From NCBI RefSeq assembly GCF_000340215.1, contig NW_006921532.1, forward strand, positions 2,211,337-2,275,336: a stretch of DNA of 64,000 nucleotides, written 5' to 3'. Origin of the DNA: Pseudocercospora fijiensis CIRAD86. Taxonomy: Eukaryota; Ascomycota; Dothideomycetes; Mycosphaerellales; Mycosphaerellaceae. The position numbers were made by a program, and so were the translations under genes. This document shows positions 1 through 10,934 of the stretch, piece after piece. Each line of letters starts with the position of its first letter. Within the stretch, counting starts at the first letter, position 1. Under the pieces are notes generated by a model. It did no database searches, was not told the origin of the DNA, and saw only the letters and a program-made list of their open reading frames with translations.

Positions 1-1
1 C

Positions 2-1207
2 AATGGTTGGCTGTCGTTAAACCACAGCAACCCGGCGTTTCCCATGATACAGCGCTATAACAACAAGACAGAGGGTGCGGTCTATGGAGAGACCGACTAT
101 TACAACTACAGGCCTTGGTTCCTTGGTAATACGAGTTCTTACCCTGTCGGCCGTTTCTCGAATGAGTTCGGATATCATTCGATGCCCTCGCTGCAGAGCT
201 GGAAACAGCAGATCTCCGAGAAAGACCTCCATTTCAACAGCACCACCATCCTTCTTCGAAACCAGCACAATCCTCCTGGAAACCTCAGCATCAAGAGCTT
301 CGGCAATTCAGAGACCGGACAGTACCAGATGACGCAGGCCATCGAATACTGGTACCCTATTCCGAAGAAGACCGAGTCGGTGGCAAACTTCTCTGCATGG
401 TGTCATGCAACTCAGATCTTCCAGGCTGAGTTCTACAAGAGTCAGATCGAATTCTATCGTAGAGGCTCTGGGTTGCCCAACAGATGCCTTGGCAGTCTCT
501 ACTGGCAACTCGAAGATATCTGGGTCGCACCGACGTGGGCTGGCATCGAATACGACGGACGGTGGAAGGTTCTCCATTACACTGCCAAAGACATTTACGA
601 GCATGTCATCATCGCTCCGTACTTCAATGTTACGACGGGCAACCTCTCGATATGGGCCACGTCTGATTTGTGGAAAGAAGTCAGTGGGACGGCGACACTG
701 CAATGGTACGATTGGGGCGGTGCCGAGCTCGACACCGGCATGAGCAAGTCCGTTGATGTCAAGATCGGCGCGATTAATAGCACTGAAGTCTGGCACGGCT
801 TCACCACTGACCTCCTCAAGAATCACGATGCCAATAATGCTGTCTTGCAGCTTTCCATTGAAGTCACCGGCCAGTTGCCCAACGAAAACTTCACGCGTAC
901 CTTCCGTCACGAGAACTGGTTCCATCCGGCTCCTCTCAAGGACGCCAAGCTGGCAGACCCGGGGTTGCAGGTCAGGCACGACGCGCACAGCAAGAATTTC
1001 ACGGTCTCGGCATCGAAAGGCGTTGCGGCTTGGGTTTGGTTGGACTATGGCGAAGGTGCGGTCGTGAGCTTTGAGAGTAATGGATTCTGGCTCTTGCCGA
1101 ATGGTTCGAGGCAAGTCGCGTATAGTGTGTGGAAGGATGATACCAATGGGAAATGGATGGACACGGTGACGGTGGAGAGTATGTGGAATCAGACGTTGCA
1201 GGATTGA
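2..1207 (+). CDS. mndA: Beta-mannosidase, glycoside hydrolase family 2, 3' part
   Basis: This is the C-terminal 401 codons of a GH2 beta-mannosidase, an enzyme that releases mannose from the non-reducing ends of mannan-derived oligosaccharides and N-glycans. The frame is open from base 2, so the gene starts upstream of the window. The stretch begins NGWLSLNHSNPAFP, and about 40 residues further on comes GRFSNEFGYHSMPS, where the Glu (codon 164-166) matches the GH2 catalytic nucleophile. LGSLYWQLEDIWVAPTW and RWKVLHYTAKDIYEHV follow, both typical of fungal MndA. The remainder is the C-terminal beta-sandwich region with many N-x-S/T sites, which fits a secreted glycoprotein. No intron is needed here, and the frame ends with TGA at 1205-1207. 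The family assignment is firm; extracellular location is inferred from the glycosylation sites because the signal peptide lies outside the window. Confidence 0.9.
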   Translation, partial: NGWLSLNHSNPAFPMIQRYNNKTEGAVYGETDYYNYRPWFLGNTSSYPVGRFSNEFGYHSMPSLQSWKQQISEKDLHFNSTTILLRNQHNPPGNLSIKSFGNSETGQYQMTQAIEYWYPIPKKTESVANFSAWCHATQIFQAEFYKSQIEFYRRGSGLPNRCLGSLYWQLEDIWVAPTWAGIEYDGRWKVLHYTAKDIYEHVIIAPYFNVTTGNLSIWATSDLWKEVSGTATLQWYDWGGAELDTGMSKSVDVKIGAINSTEVWHGFTTDLLKNHDANNAVLQLSIEVTGQLPNENFTRTFRHENWFHPAPLKDAKLADPGLQVRHDAHSKNFTVSASKGVAAWVWLDYGEGAVVSFESNGFWLLPNGSRQVAYSVWKDDTNGKWMDTVTVESMWNQTLQD

Positions 1208-2056
1208 GAGAAGCGTCTGCTCCAATCTCGGTAGATCTGGCGGGAAGCGGACCGAGGAGTCAGCTTAGCTTAGCTTAGCTAGTCTCATTAATAGCATTTT
1301 ATTGTATAGACGGTACTTATCCGCGTATATCCGATTGGACTTGCCTCGATATCCGGCAGCGGGTGCGGACCGAAGCACCCACCGTAGATCGCCTAGTCGA
1401 ACACTACTGATGCGGGAAACACTCTCAACCCTTTCGGGTCGTGCTGCTCTTGATCTCGCCTCGCCTCCAGAAGCGAGCCTGGCACGCCGTACGCCGCACG
1501 CTCGCCTGGACGGACCAGCCAGTGATCTACTGTATTCTAATTTATCCGGACCGGACTTGGCGTTGTCGGAAAATTTCCCGCAAGCCATGATTTATACAGC
1601 CAGAATCTGCCGAGGAGGTGCTGCGATTCAAGCTTCTATAGTAGCTCCAAAGCTGCAGCTGCTGGTCACTAGCCCTACGGTAGAGAGACGTCCGGGCGCG
1701 TTCAGCTCTCCGTGCGGGCTATCAAGGTACTACTGTACGCAGGTGAGGAGACGCACCAATGCATTGGAAATATAATAAGCATCTATACAGTAAGCGCCGC
1801 ACCCATGGCCAGCCAGCGAAGAGATCTCGGCTGCCAGAGAGCGCGAACAGATGTCGAAGGATTTCATGCATGAGCACTAGGGATGATCACTCAGCCCCAG
1901 CGTAGACTACTGTATGCACTGTACAGTATCAACATCGAACCGGCGGGAGTTCTAATATCATAGTGCCCAACCCCGTTCGAAGCACGACCTCAGTACCTCT
2001 CTTGCAGCTCCCTTCATCTGCCCGCGGTCCGCTCCGTGATCTGTATTCCACCACAG
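1208..2056. other. Intergenic, no gene seen
   Basis: About 850 bases without a convincing coding frame. It starts with a short AGCTT direct repeat (about 1262-1282). Open frames on both strands overlap each other and lack protein-like composition. The right part presumably holds the promoter of the gene at 2057. Confidence 0.5.
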
Positions 2057-3473
2057 ATGGAACCCGCAGTGGTGAGGCTGCTCGTGCTCGCGCTATGTCT
2101 CTCTTTGAGTCGGGCAGATTCACTGCTCAAGGGCGACAACGGAACCGCAGTGCCAATATGGGCACTTTCTGCCAGCATAGCGGGAGGTAAATCAACCATT
2201 TGCAACAAGACCTTTGCCGATGCCAATGGAACTGGAATCATCAACTTCAATCCGAATGTCGCGCAAGGTCCACAGGCAGGGCAGCCTGACAATCTTTCGG
2301 GGAGCACACTCCCTTCCATGTTCGCGGTAACGGTGGCGAATCCTGGCTTCACGAATCCTTCGAACGACTCCTCCTCATACACTTTGTGGTACAATACCAA
2401 CGGGGCCAACTACTCCAATGTAAGTAGGGTCCAATCATCTCAGGTGTCTCAGTATGTATCGCTGACTTTACTCTGCTCCTGCTTAGGACTATGCATTGGG
2501 ATATGATGTGTGCGCCATAGCTGGACTCTCATTGAACTACAACACACAGCTGCGAGGGCAGACAGACAATGGCAGCTGTTTGTCTACACTCGACCAGCCT
2601 TGTATCTCTGCAATCAAGGCTTTCGCCGCACAACAAGCCGCATGGTTGACAACCCCATCACCAGGACCAGACAGCAACCTCACCAATACTTCGCTCCCGG
2701 GAATCTGCCGTACTCTGGCCACTGAGATTTCCAACAACCTTCCACAGGAATGCTCATACTTCTTCCAGAACAGTGCGGCGGCCATTGGCTGGCCTTTGAC
2801 GTCCTATGGCGACTCATACGATACAGCACTGTTCCCGGATTGTACCCTCAACGGCACATGGAACAACATGCTCGGCATATTCAATAACGCTTCAGAGGCT
2901 GTGTATGACGCTTGGTTTCAAGCAGTCACGCCTGTAATCGCCATTTGGATGCCTGTTGCTTCCTACTCTAACCAAGGAGCGCAGGTGACGATTGCTGAGA
3001 CAGTAGCTGAATTGGCTTGTGGACATATTGACACTGTCGTAGACGGCAGCTACGAGCCTCCCGCTGCCCCTTCTCCTACACCCGTAGCATACAATTCGAC
3101 TTCCAACTCGAACAACAGCACATCCAATGCGACCAACGCCACAACTTCATCGAACAATGAAGACGACGGTCTATCAGGAGGAGCAATAGGAGGAATCGTA
3201 GTCGGTGTAGTTCTTGGCATTGCGTTGATACTAGGGCTTGCATGGCTTTGGCGGAGACAGACGAAGAGAAAACGAAAGACTACTGCCGAGTTGTCTGCAA
3301 CAGAGATTTCTGACGAACAGAGGCGACACGAGCTTGGAGGAGCTGCCAAGGGAGAATTACCGGGGGAGGGACCGAAAGAGAAATATGGAAGACAGGTTTC
3401 GGAGCTGGATGGACAGAAGCCTGGCGAGCTTGAGGGCAGTCAGGGTCGGGGTCCAGTCGAACTACCGACGTAA
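2057..3473 (+). CDS. Cys-rich single-pass membrane protein, uncharacterised
   Basis: Two exons, 2057-2419 and 2487-3473, encode 449 residues; the 67 nt intron has GTAAGT..TAG ends. The ATG at 2057 opens a signal peptide (hydrophobic LLVLALCLSLS ending at SRADS). The luminal or extracellular part has scattered cysteines (DVCAIAG, NGSCLSTLDQPC, GICRTL, QECSYF, PDCTLNG, LACGH) and many N-glycosylation sites. Next come a Pro/Thr/Ser/Asn-rich stalk, a Gly-rich transmembrane helix near residues 352-376 (SGGAIGGIVVGVVLGIALIL), a basic stop-transfer WRRQTKRKRK, and a charged cytoplasmic tail. The layout resembles fungal wall-sensor-like proteins (WSC/Mid2 style), but I see no WSC domain. Function is unknown. 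Two proteins of the same layout lie at 28990-30114 and 32329-33256. Confidence 0.8.
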
Positions 3474-4181
3474 TGAGTCTGCTTTGATAGAAATTTTCTA
3501 CACTAATGATGGCATCAACGACCTCGAAGCGTGGGTGGGAGATTTTCACGAGAAAGCCAGCCAACTTTTTGACGAACCTCGCAGATATACTGACAGACAT
3601 ATCATCCGCTGGCTGACTTCACGGTAGACATGCCATTTGTCCTCCTCGCAAGGCATGCAAATCGCTGTCTCACCAAGCAGGCAGGGAATGACACGTTGAG
3701 AGGTCGGAAAACGGGATGCTCGCGAAGGCGGGAGGTGACTGCTGTGAAGAACTTCAAGGACACTCCATCCACTTCCATTTCCGCAAAAAAAGCACTGCCT
3801 TGAGTGCGACCGTACCTCGCATATACCTCAAAAATCCCCAAGTCAGTCACTCAGTCACTCAGTCAGCCAGCCTAATGAACCACCACACACACACACACAC
3901 ACACCCCACAATCACGTGCCAAAAGGAACCAAATTTTTCCCCCTGGCCCCTTTCACTTTAAAAAGTTTTCGGAAATGAAACCGGCCCGGGGGGGGGGGGG
4001 GGGGGTGTCATTCGAAACACATACACATCCGCATCAAGTCACTTCATAAACCCATAACCACCTGCTCCAACACCGCCTGCCATGTCACAGAAAGTACACA
4101 AAAAGAAAATTTGTAAAAGCAGTAGGTATGTAGTCATGACATCCATCCATCCATCCCTTCGTCCCGTCCTCTAAAAAGAAA
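3474..4181. repeat. Intergenic with simple repeats: (CA)n and an 18 nt G run
   Basis: The spacer after the membrane-protein gene holds a repeated CAGTCACT tract near 3843-3866, a CA dinucleotide run at about 3884-3903, an uninterrupted run of 18 G at 3988-4005, and a CCAT tetranucleotide repeat at about 4141-4156. No coding frame is convincing. Confidence 0.7.
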
Positions 4182-4517
4182 ATGTCTTCATCCGCGGGCT
4201 TCACCTCCACCAAAGGACCTACAAATCCTTATCCTCCTCCTCCTCCTCCCTACCATAACGCTCGTCCTGGTGCTCATACTCATGCTCGTCACCATCATCA
4301 TCACGATCCACGACACGTACATTTTGCAGAAGATTTGACGCCATCGGCTTTGACGCTGCGGATCAAGTTGGGACCGAATACTCGTCCGACAGCAATCATC
4401 AAGATCAGCATCTACTTTGAGGCAGGTCTCTTGCCGAGGATCCGGGTCAAGACCAAAAGGCCCAAGGACAGGAGGAGAAGGCGGGTCTATGTTGACGAGA
4501 CTCCACTGAGATATTGA
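4182..4517 (+). CDS. Small hypothetical protein, Pro/His-rich N-terminus
   Basis: A 111-codon frame starting at ATG (MSSSAGF) and ending TGA. It has a run of seven prolines, a His-rich stretch (HARHHHHHDPRHVHF) and a basic C-terminal part (KTKRPKDRRRRRVYV). No signal peptide or membrane segment is seen and I recognise no family. It ends 161 bases before the stop of gamma-tubulin on the other strand. The low-complexity first half and an equally long antisense frame make it uncertain that it is a gene. Confidence 0.3.
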   Translation: MSSSAGFTSTKGPTNPYPPPPPPYHNARPGAHTHARHHHHHDPRHVHFAEDLTPSALTLRIKLGPNTRPTAIIKISIYFEAGLLPRIRVKTKRPKDRRRRRVYVDETPLRY

Positions 4518-4678
4518 GGAGCTGGAAACACCAATTTTACGCATTCGAAATCGTTCATCATGGGTATCAGCTTGTCGTCATTCCTGTCGATCCAGCACGA
4601 GTTCAACTCCTGCCTCCATATTGCAAAGCACACCACCATCAATTCACAGCCAAGGTCAACTCCGACATCGCCTTTAAC

Positions 4679-6315
4679 TCATCGGCCTGTGGCACCATCG
4701 GTTCTAGGATCCGCGCCACCGTTGGCTGGCTCGTCCGTGGCTGCACCAGTCAAGTAGTCGGCTCGTTCGGCTTCTTCGTACTCGTTTATCAGATCCATCA
4801 CGATTTCTCGCGACGTGTCAAACTCTGCGAAACCATCTCGGAAAGGCTCGTGACGCTTGTATTGCTCGAGGAAGGCGTTGCGCTTCCTTAATCTATCGTA
4901 CTGGAAGACGATGCGCTTAAACAAGGTTGCAATTCCGGTATGGTTGGCGAGCATGAGACCTGATACACGAGGCGGCGCACGTGTTGTGTAAGGTGGCTGT
5001 GTGTAAGGAGAAGTTCTGGTCAGGGCAACTTGGATGCTCGCTGGTCCCCACGGGATGAAAGATGCAAGGTTCCTTTCTCGGATGCGGAGCAGCGATTTGT
5101 GTACCTGGGCCATGTCAATCGTAATTCAGCTGTCGCAAACATAGAGTGGCTTACATCTGTCGGGTCTGCTTCGCCCATGATGATGTTCAGGATGGAAATG
5201 TAGCAGCTATTCTTGCTGGGTTTGGCAGATACCATCTGGTTCTTAGGTTGCAGGAGACGTCGCATGACATCCAATACAGTGGTCTTCCGCACTGTTCGTG
5301 CAGCTTCCACATTGTCGCCTGTGAAGGGGGTGTAGCTCGTCTGCAGGAAGTGGCATCTCGGAGTCGGTATCAGACTTGCCACAATGCCAACGAGGTCGTT
5401 ATGCATGTACCCAGGATATCGCAAGGTTGTGGTCGCTGCAGACATGACAGTGCTGACTAACTGGTTAGTTTGCTCGAAAGACGGCTCTTGGACGTGGAGC
5501 GTATCTGCTGCTATGCGCGATAAAGCGCCATTATCCAGAACAGTCACAGCGTCGGCGTTCTGAGTCAATCTTCGCAAGGCGAGCAGGGAGTTGTACGGTT
5601 GGACAACGACATCGCCGGCATTCTGCGTATCAGGGAAGACAGAGTAGGTTTGAATCAATTTCTTCGGGAAGCGGTCGTTGAGTCGCTCCAGGAGGAAAGA
5701 GCCAAGGCCTGATCCTGTACCGCCTGCGATGGAGTGCAGCAACATGAAGCCCTGTCCACTGTCAGTAGACTGACACTTGATACCGCGAACTTGAACAGTC
5801 GCACCTCAAGGCTGTCGCTTCCATCTGCTTCGCGATCAATCATGTCCAGCACTTCATCTTGCACCTGCCCTCCCATATCATACCCTGCAGCCCAGTTATT
5901 GCCCGCACCTGTGCCCTCTTTGTGAATGTAGAAGTTCTCCGGGTTGTAGATGTTCTTATATGGCCCAGTCTGAATGCCGTTGATCACTCTCGGTTCCAAA
6001 TCAAGGAGGATCGCTCGCGGTATGTAGCGTGTATCGTCGGACTGGTAGAAGAATACATCTTTGCGGTCACCGCCTTCGGTCGCGAAATCTGCAAGGTTTC
6101 CATTCTGATCGATGCCATGCTCGAGGCATAGTTGTCGCCAGAATTGGGAGCCGACTAGTAGTCGTTGTTAGTATGCGATTCGCTTCGACTGCGCGTTGGA
6201 GCGTTACACACCGCTGTTGCCGCACTGGCCTGCTTGGAGCGTGATGATTTCACTGTCGCCACATTCGTCAGCAAACCATAGTCAGTGAGACGTGCACGAG
6301 AGCATACCGCGGCAT
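4679..6315 (-). CDS. mipA: Gamma-tubulin
   Basis: Five exons on the minus strand: 6315-6308, 6252-6212, 6154-5805, 5751-5155 and 5104-4679, giving 473 residues, the usual size for fungal gamma-tubulin. Introns are 50-57 nt and all GT..AG. The first exon is only 8 nt (ATGCCGCG) and joins to give [22 protein letters not shown], the tubulin N-terminus. The tubulin signature GGTGSGLGS lies around 5718-5742, directly after the exon 3/4 junction ([12 protein letters not shown]). The C-terminal exon has [11 protein letters not shown] and [13 protein letters not shown], typical of gamma rather than alpha or beta tubulin. The protein nucleates microtubules at the spindle pole body as part of the gamma-tubulin complex. 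Every junction restores the conserved reading, so the gene model is well supported. Confidence 0.95.
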
Positions 6316-6550
6316 CGTATGGACAGATCATGCGCGGTGCGCGAGATGTTTCTCGAGGAAAGTCAAATGGTCAGGGACGACGCGATCGATGGAGGGGCAC
6401 GCGCGTTTCTGCCAAGCCCCCTGGCCTGGCCTTCGCTTCGCTCCGCTTTCACATGTTGTTGCTCGTACGTACTCTTCATCATCATATACACAAATGCTAA
6501 TGTACTTTTGCATGCCCTCCCAGCGCCTGCGCTTGCTGTATGTATACAAT

Positions 6551-7630
6551 CTATGCTCTCTTCGGAATCTTCTCTATCAGAGTCGTGCTCGAATTCGAAT
6601 TCAGCCTCCTTCGGAACAGCCAGAATAACGCTTGGATCACGATATATATACGCATGATATCCACCAAAGATCGGAAGCCCACAGGTATCGTAGGCTCCTT
6701 GCTGTACTCATCAAACTTGTCGCAAACATCCAGAAACATGGGCGGATCGTCTGTGATGACTCCATCGAGTTTCCTTCGGATGCACCATTCCATTCGATCT
6801 CTCGCGTTCACAGTCCAGGCCATTGTCTGTCGATGATGCTTCTGCTGGCAATCTTCAACGAAACCCCTTCCACCAGGCGCCATCAGGATAGGCCAAAGCA
6901 TGCTGAAGCCAACATTTGGGCTAGAGAAGAAATGCCGCGCATAGGATATTTTGAAGCCAATATGGACAACTGAAAAGCCAGGCAGATAGCGTGCTGCTAG
7001 AGGAAGGTATTTGGCTGCCCACAAGCCCAGAACGATTCGCTCACTCCATGGCTTCCCTTGCGACGGCGGAGCTTCCTCGATAGTTGAGCCAATGAGTCTC
7101 ATAATGTCGTCTGCATTGTTATCGAGCTTGATATCAAGGCAGATCCAGATCTCCTCCATACCAGGTTGGGCCAAGCAGTGCAAAAGGTCTTTTAATCTCG
7201 GCATTGGCACATGTGGTGCTGCCAGCGTTCTAAGGTCTTTGATCTCGTCCCAGTTCGTGTCGAGGATCTTTTCATTCTTGCCGAAACAGCGCTTCAAGGT
7301 AGCATCATGGCTCAAAACGACAACATCGTCCTTTGTGAGATGCATGTCTGTCTCGATTGCATGTGCACCTGCTTCGATGGCCCTCTCAAACGACAGAATC
7401 GTATTTTCCGGCCACTTTGCCTTGTAACCGCGATGCGCTATGCATTGTGGCATTTGACGCTTGCGCTTGTCTGTTTTGGCCATTGCGAAGCTGGAAATGG
7501 GGAAGAGTGTATCGTCGGTCAATGTCACTGGAGAGTCGAGTTTCTCTACACCTGGCTGAACCACCACAGGAGGAATCAGCCCTGGCGGAGGTGTTGGCGA
7601 CGGTGCCGCCTTAGATTCGCGAGCCGCCAT
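6551..7630 (-). CDS. PGC1: Glycerophosphodiester phosphodiesterase-family phospholipase, Pgc1-like
   Basis: One exon of 359 codons. I chose the ATG at 7630 (MAARESK); the open frame continues upstream to 7723 but only with GTG. The GDPD catalytic elements are visible: AHRGYKAKWPENT, then AIETDMHLTKDDVVVLSHD with the metal-binding E-x-D and the second catalytic His, ICLDIKLDNN, and WTVN with DGVITDDP near the C-terminus. A hydrophobic helix near the end (IMRIYIVIQALFWLF) followed by RRR fits a C-terminal anchor. Order and length match yeast Pgc1, which cleaves phosphatidylglycerol to diacylglycerol on lipid droplets and mitochondria. The substrate here is inferred from that resemblance. The upstream region is shared with nothing close: the next gene begins at 8793. 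Confidence 0.87.
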   Translation of the reverse strand: MAARESKAAPSPTPPPGLIPPVVVQPGVEKLDSPVTLTDDTLFPISSFAMAKTDKRKRQMPQCIAHRGYKAKWPENTILSFERAIEAGAHAIETDMHLTKDDVVVLSHDATLKRCFGKNEKILDTNWDEIKDLRTLAAPHVPMPRLKDLLHCLAQPGMEEIWICLDIKLDNNADDIMRLIGSTIEEAPPSQGKPWSERIVLGLWAAKYLPLAARYLPGFSVVHIGFKISYARHFFSSPNVGFSMLWPILMAPGGRGFVEDCQQKHHRQTMAWTVNARDRMEWCIRRKLDGVITDDPPMFLDVCDKFDEYSKEPTIPVGFRSLVDIMRIYIVIQALFWLFRRRLNSNSSTTLIEKIPKRA

Positions 7631-8792
7631 GTTGCTAATGATGACTGGACGCCTCCGTAGCAGGGCCGTGATGCGGACGAGCAGTAGCAGTAGCCGGTGC
7701 TGTCTCCGAGCGGCGTTGCCCACCGTTAAGACAGCATCTCGGACGCCTGGCGAAATGGCTGCTAAGGCGTGGCCGCGAGCGAAAGGAAAGTCATGGGGTG
7801 AGTATGGTAGGAGATGATGCAGGTTCTTGAGGTATCATCACACCCATTCGGCCTGGCGAGTGTCCGAGGTGAGGTGGCGCCTTCGTTCCGTTGCAAACAA
7901 CAAGCCATGCAGCAGGTGCAAGCCACGCTGTCCTTTTAAGCTCACACCAATCCTCTTGAAGGATCGGCTTCCCTCGTTTGGCGGGCCGTGATGCAGGAGC
8001 GCGCTTCTGACAAGTCGTCGACCGCAAAGGGCAAAGCTTAATAAAGAGCTTGCAGATGTTTCGAAGGGGCTTCGTTGATGAGACGAAGAGCTGGCACATG
8101 TGTATCGATAAGCTGCTCGAGTCTCTCGTATGACCGGGGCCGGGGCCGAGCTCGTCGTCCAGGATACTGCCTCCGATCACACGCCATTTGTGCGATTATT
8201 AGTTCTCCCAGGGTAACGATTATGCTTACTAGTGAAGCGTGAATTTAGCCTTGTGATTCGTCTTCTGCGCCGCGTGACAACAAGCTTCTCGGACTTTATC
8301 TAGCCGTACGCCGACGCCGTATACCAGAGAAACCGTATACTGTATACAGTGTGTACCGAATGTCTACCTCGCAGCTTTCACGATGCTCCAACAATGTAGG
8401 GAAGTGACAATAGCATTTCTGGATGCCAACGGCACTAGTACAAGGCCAAGCCCAAGCCGATGAGCTTGACACAGCTCTCACGTGCAAGCCACGCAGGATG
8501 AGCTTCGTCATCTTGCATTCACGTTGGACGACGTAGAGGGACAGCAGATCTACTCTCAATATGGCAACTGCGATGGTGCAGACAAGTTTTGGGGTAGGAA
8601 CAGAAAGCATGTCAGGAAACTGCGCCTCGTGGCATCAGCTATAAGTACGGGTGTCACAATGGCAATCATCCCATCACAATAGCAATCATCCCATCACCTT
8701 GAGAGAAGCATCCCATTCGACCTAACTTCTAAGAAACACAGTCAGGCATTTCTCAAACAACAGTCGAAGCGCATCAAGACGTACGGCCCAAG
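7631..8792. other. Intergenic, no gene seen
   Basis: About 1.16 kb between two divergently transcribed genes. Frames of 60-130 codons occur on both strands but none looks like protein. A CACATGTG E-box palindrome lies near 8096-8103. A 20 bp unit (CAATCATCCCATCAC) is tandemly repeated at about 8660-8698. Confidence 0.5.
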
Positions 8793-9495
8793 ATGACGAC
8801 AATTGTGACTCCGGTCCTCGCGCCATTCCAACCACCACTCGGCCCACAGCCAGCGAGTCCCATCCTCTACAGCGCCGAGCAAGTCGTGCTGCGCATGAAA
8901 GAGAAAGTATGGTCACTGAGCGGCGATGACTTTACTGTACAGACAGTGGAAGGCGCGCATATAATGAAAGTCAAGGGGAAGCTCGTATCCCTCCACAACA
9001 AAAAGAAGTTCGTGGTAGGTACACATATGCCCTCCAAGTCCGAATGCCTTGCTGAATCAACGACAGGACATGCAAAACAACGAGATCTTTACACTCTCCG
9101 AGAAGAAGTTGAAGCTCAACAAGACCTTTCACGGCGAGGCACCTGGGGCCCACAACTTTGAAATCAAAGGACATTTCTCTCTTGGCTCGAGCAAGAGTAC
9201 TGTGGAGTTTGTCAACAACACAGACCGCACCACCGTGGAGCTACACGTCAAAGGAGACTGGTTCGACCGTACTGCTAACATCACTCTTGGTGATCGTGTC
9301 GTTGCGCAGATCAGCCGGAGCTTCTTCAATGCGAGAGAGGTGCTGGGCGACAAGCAGACCGTAAGTACGACTTGGATATTGCTTCGAGCGTGCACTGACA
9401 TTGGACAGTACTTCGTGACTGTGGCACCAAATGTGGATCTCAGTTTGATAGCAGCAATCTGTGTCTGCCTTGATGAGCGCGAGAATGAGTCCTAG
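8793..9495 (+). CDS. LURP-one-related (LOR / Tubby C-terminal-like) protein
   Basis: Three exons, 8793-9014, 9067-9360 and 9409-9495, encode 200 residues. The 52 and 48 nt introns begin GTAGGT and GTAAGT; the second is in frame and could be read through. The protein has the LOR pattern: VVLRMKEKVWSLSGDDFTVQ, IMKVKGKLVSLHNKKKFV, then repeated beta-strands (KLKLNKTFHGEA, STVEFVNNT, ELHVKGDWFDRTANITLGD, VAQISR) and a closing VTVAPNVDLSLIAAICVCLDE helix, the hydrophobic helix that plugs the Tubby-like barrel. Members are widespread in plants and fungi. Molecular function is not established, although phosphoinositide or membrane binding has been proposed for the fold. Confidence 0.85.
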
Positions 9496-9990
9496 GGAAG
9501 AATGACGTCGTGGACGATAGTGGTGATCATGGTTTTGATACAGCCTGGTAATTCGATGACCAGTCAATACCTATGTAAATGACACTGCTTATCCTGCAAT
9601 CCCGCTCCAACGCATGAAACTCAGCGAGTGGATCCTCTTGAGTACCAGATGCAATTTGTAACAAGCGACGTTTCAGTGATGAAAGGGAAACTGAAGTTAA
9701 TGAGGGAAAGGCGACCAGTCGGAATGTTGTCCTATCTGAGCTATAAAGTATCAGTCAAGATGATAGCTAAACGAATGCAGAAGTGTCTTACCTATATTCG
9801 AACCAGGTCTACCGTAGCATAAGGGATCGGTGCTTGCGACTACAACAGCATACTCATAGTTCACGAGTATGTCGTCAGTCCAAGTCCGTCTCCCACTCCG
9901 TCTCAGTCTCCCGCTCCGTCTCAGTCTCCCGCTCCGTCTCCGTCCCTACTCTAAACAACCCGTTGCGAAACATGGACTCAAGGGCTGTTC
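9496..9990. repeat. Intergenic with an 18 bp tandem minisatellite
   Basis: A GTCTC-rich minisatellite with a unit of about 18 bp (CCGTCTCAGTCTCCCGCT) occupies about 9890-9946. No gene is convincing in the rest. Confidence 0.6.
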
Positions 9991-10934
9991 TCAACGGGAT
10001 ACGACCGTTGGCAAACAATTGTCTGCGGATGAAGCGGATCCGCAAATACTGCGCCTGATCCCGCCCGGGGTCAAAATTCTCGATGGGAGCGTCGAGCACG
10101 ACTCAGTGGCGAAATCAATATCGAGACTGATGTCTAATTCCAGCGTGAGGTCGTCAGCTTGCAGAAATCCTGTGTTCACACCGGCTTCTGAGAAAGCTTT
10201 GACACTGGGGCCGATGTTTAGATAGAGAAACCAGGGTCGAGATCCGGCACGCCGCTCCGATATGAAGCTGAAGGACGGATAGAGCACCATGGCCTCCTCC
10301 TCTCCTGGCTCAAAATCATCGTCAGCGCCCTCTGAGAGATCGTCGTCGTCGTCGTCGTCGTCGACGGGTTGTCCGTACATGCCGACAGTCGGCATAGACA
10401 GATTGGCCATAGCTTGGTCCCGGGAGGCCATCAATGCTCTTTTGCCACTGACCTCAAAACCAGCGACTGCCGGTGAGTTGAAGTAGGCACGAATCTGGCC
10501 CTCCAACAGCGATATCTGGGCGGCAGACGTCTCAGATTGCTGTCGGAATGGAGCAAGTCCGACAAATCGCGCCTCAAGTCCATCTTCACTGAAGTCAGCT
10601 ATGAACTCGACATCCTCTGGCATGCGAGCGACCCAGGGAATGTTTGCGATCGAGAGCTGTAGTCTGTAAGCCATCGCCTCCCCGAAGGTCGGTACGAATA
10701 TGGGGGCGGCAATGAACATTCTCCTTGGGCGTCCTTCGACGCTCTCCATTAGCCGTTGGAGAGGTATTCCATTAATGAACCTTGTAGGAGATCCATCAAA
10801 TCTGGTAGTACCTGATTACAGCGCGACTTGCGTAGCACTGGACTGCCAGAATGCATAATAAGGACATACTGTGGGCGGTATTGCCAGTCGATCGAGGCTC
10901 GCATGGCCGTTTTGAACCCATGCCCGCTAGCCAT
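9991..10934 (-). CDS. Hypothetical acidic protein
   Basis: The proposed model has two exons, 10934-10812 and 10743-9991, joined across a 68 nt intron (GTACTA..GAG-AG end, with a CTAAT branch-like site), giving about 291 residues. The second exon alone is a 252-codon frame that could start at its own ATG at 10749. Visible features are a hydrophobic beginning (MFIAAPIFVPTFGEAMAYRL), VEFIADFSEDGLEARFVGL, a run of eight Asp followed by more acidic residues (from a GTC trinucleotide repeat at about 10337-10363), and MVLYPSFSFISERRAGSRPWFLYLN. I recognise no family. It lies divergent to INO1. Composition looks protein-like in the middle but the last 40 residues do not, so the 3' end may be spliced differently. 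Confidence 0.45.

Noticed and set aside
308..1225. 305-codon minus-strand open frame
   Set aside because: It is the antisense shadow of the beta-mannosidase frame; composition is not protein-like.
4188..4544. 118-codon frame antisense to the small Pro/His-rich gene
   Set aside because: Met/Ser/Arg-rich readout of repeats; no independent support.
7631..7723. N-terminal extension of the Pgc1-like protein
   Set aside because: Only GTG would start it; the ATG at 7630 is preferred.
7791..8180. 129-codon minus-strand frame
   Set aside because: No protein-like pattern, no good start and no splice logic; overlaps other equally poor frames.
10745..10811. A 31 nt intron (GTACTA..CAAG) in the acidic hypothetical gene
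   Set aside because: Too short for a fungal spliceosomal intron; a 68 nt intron ending before AGCGTC keeps the frame.
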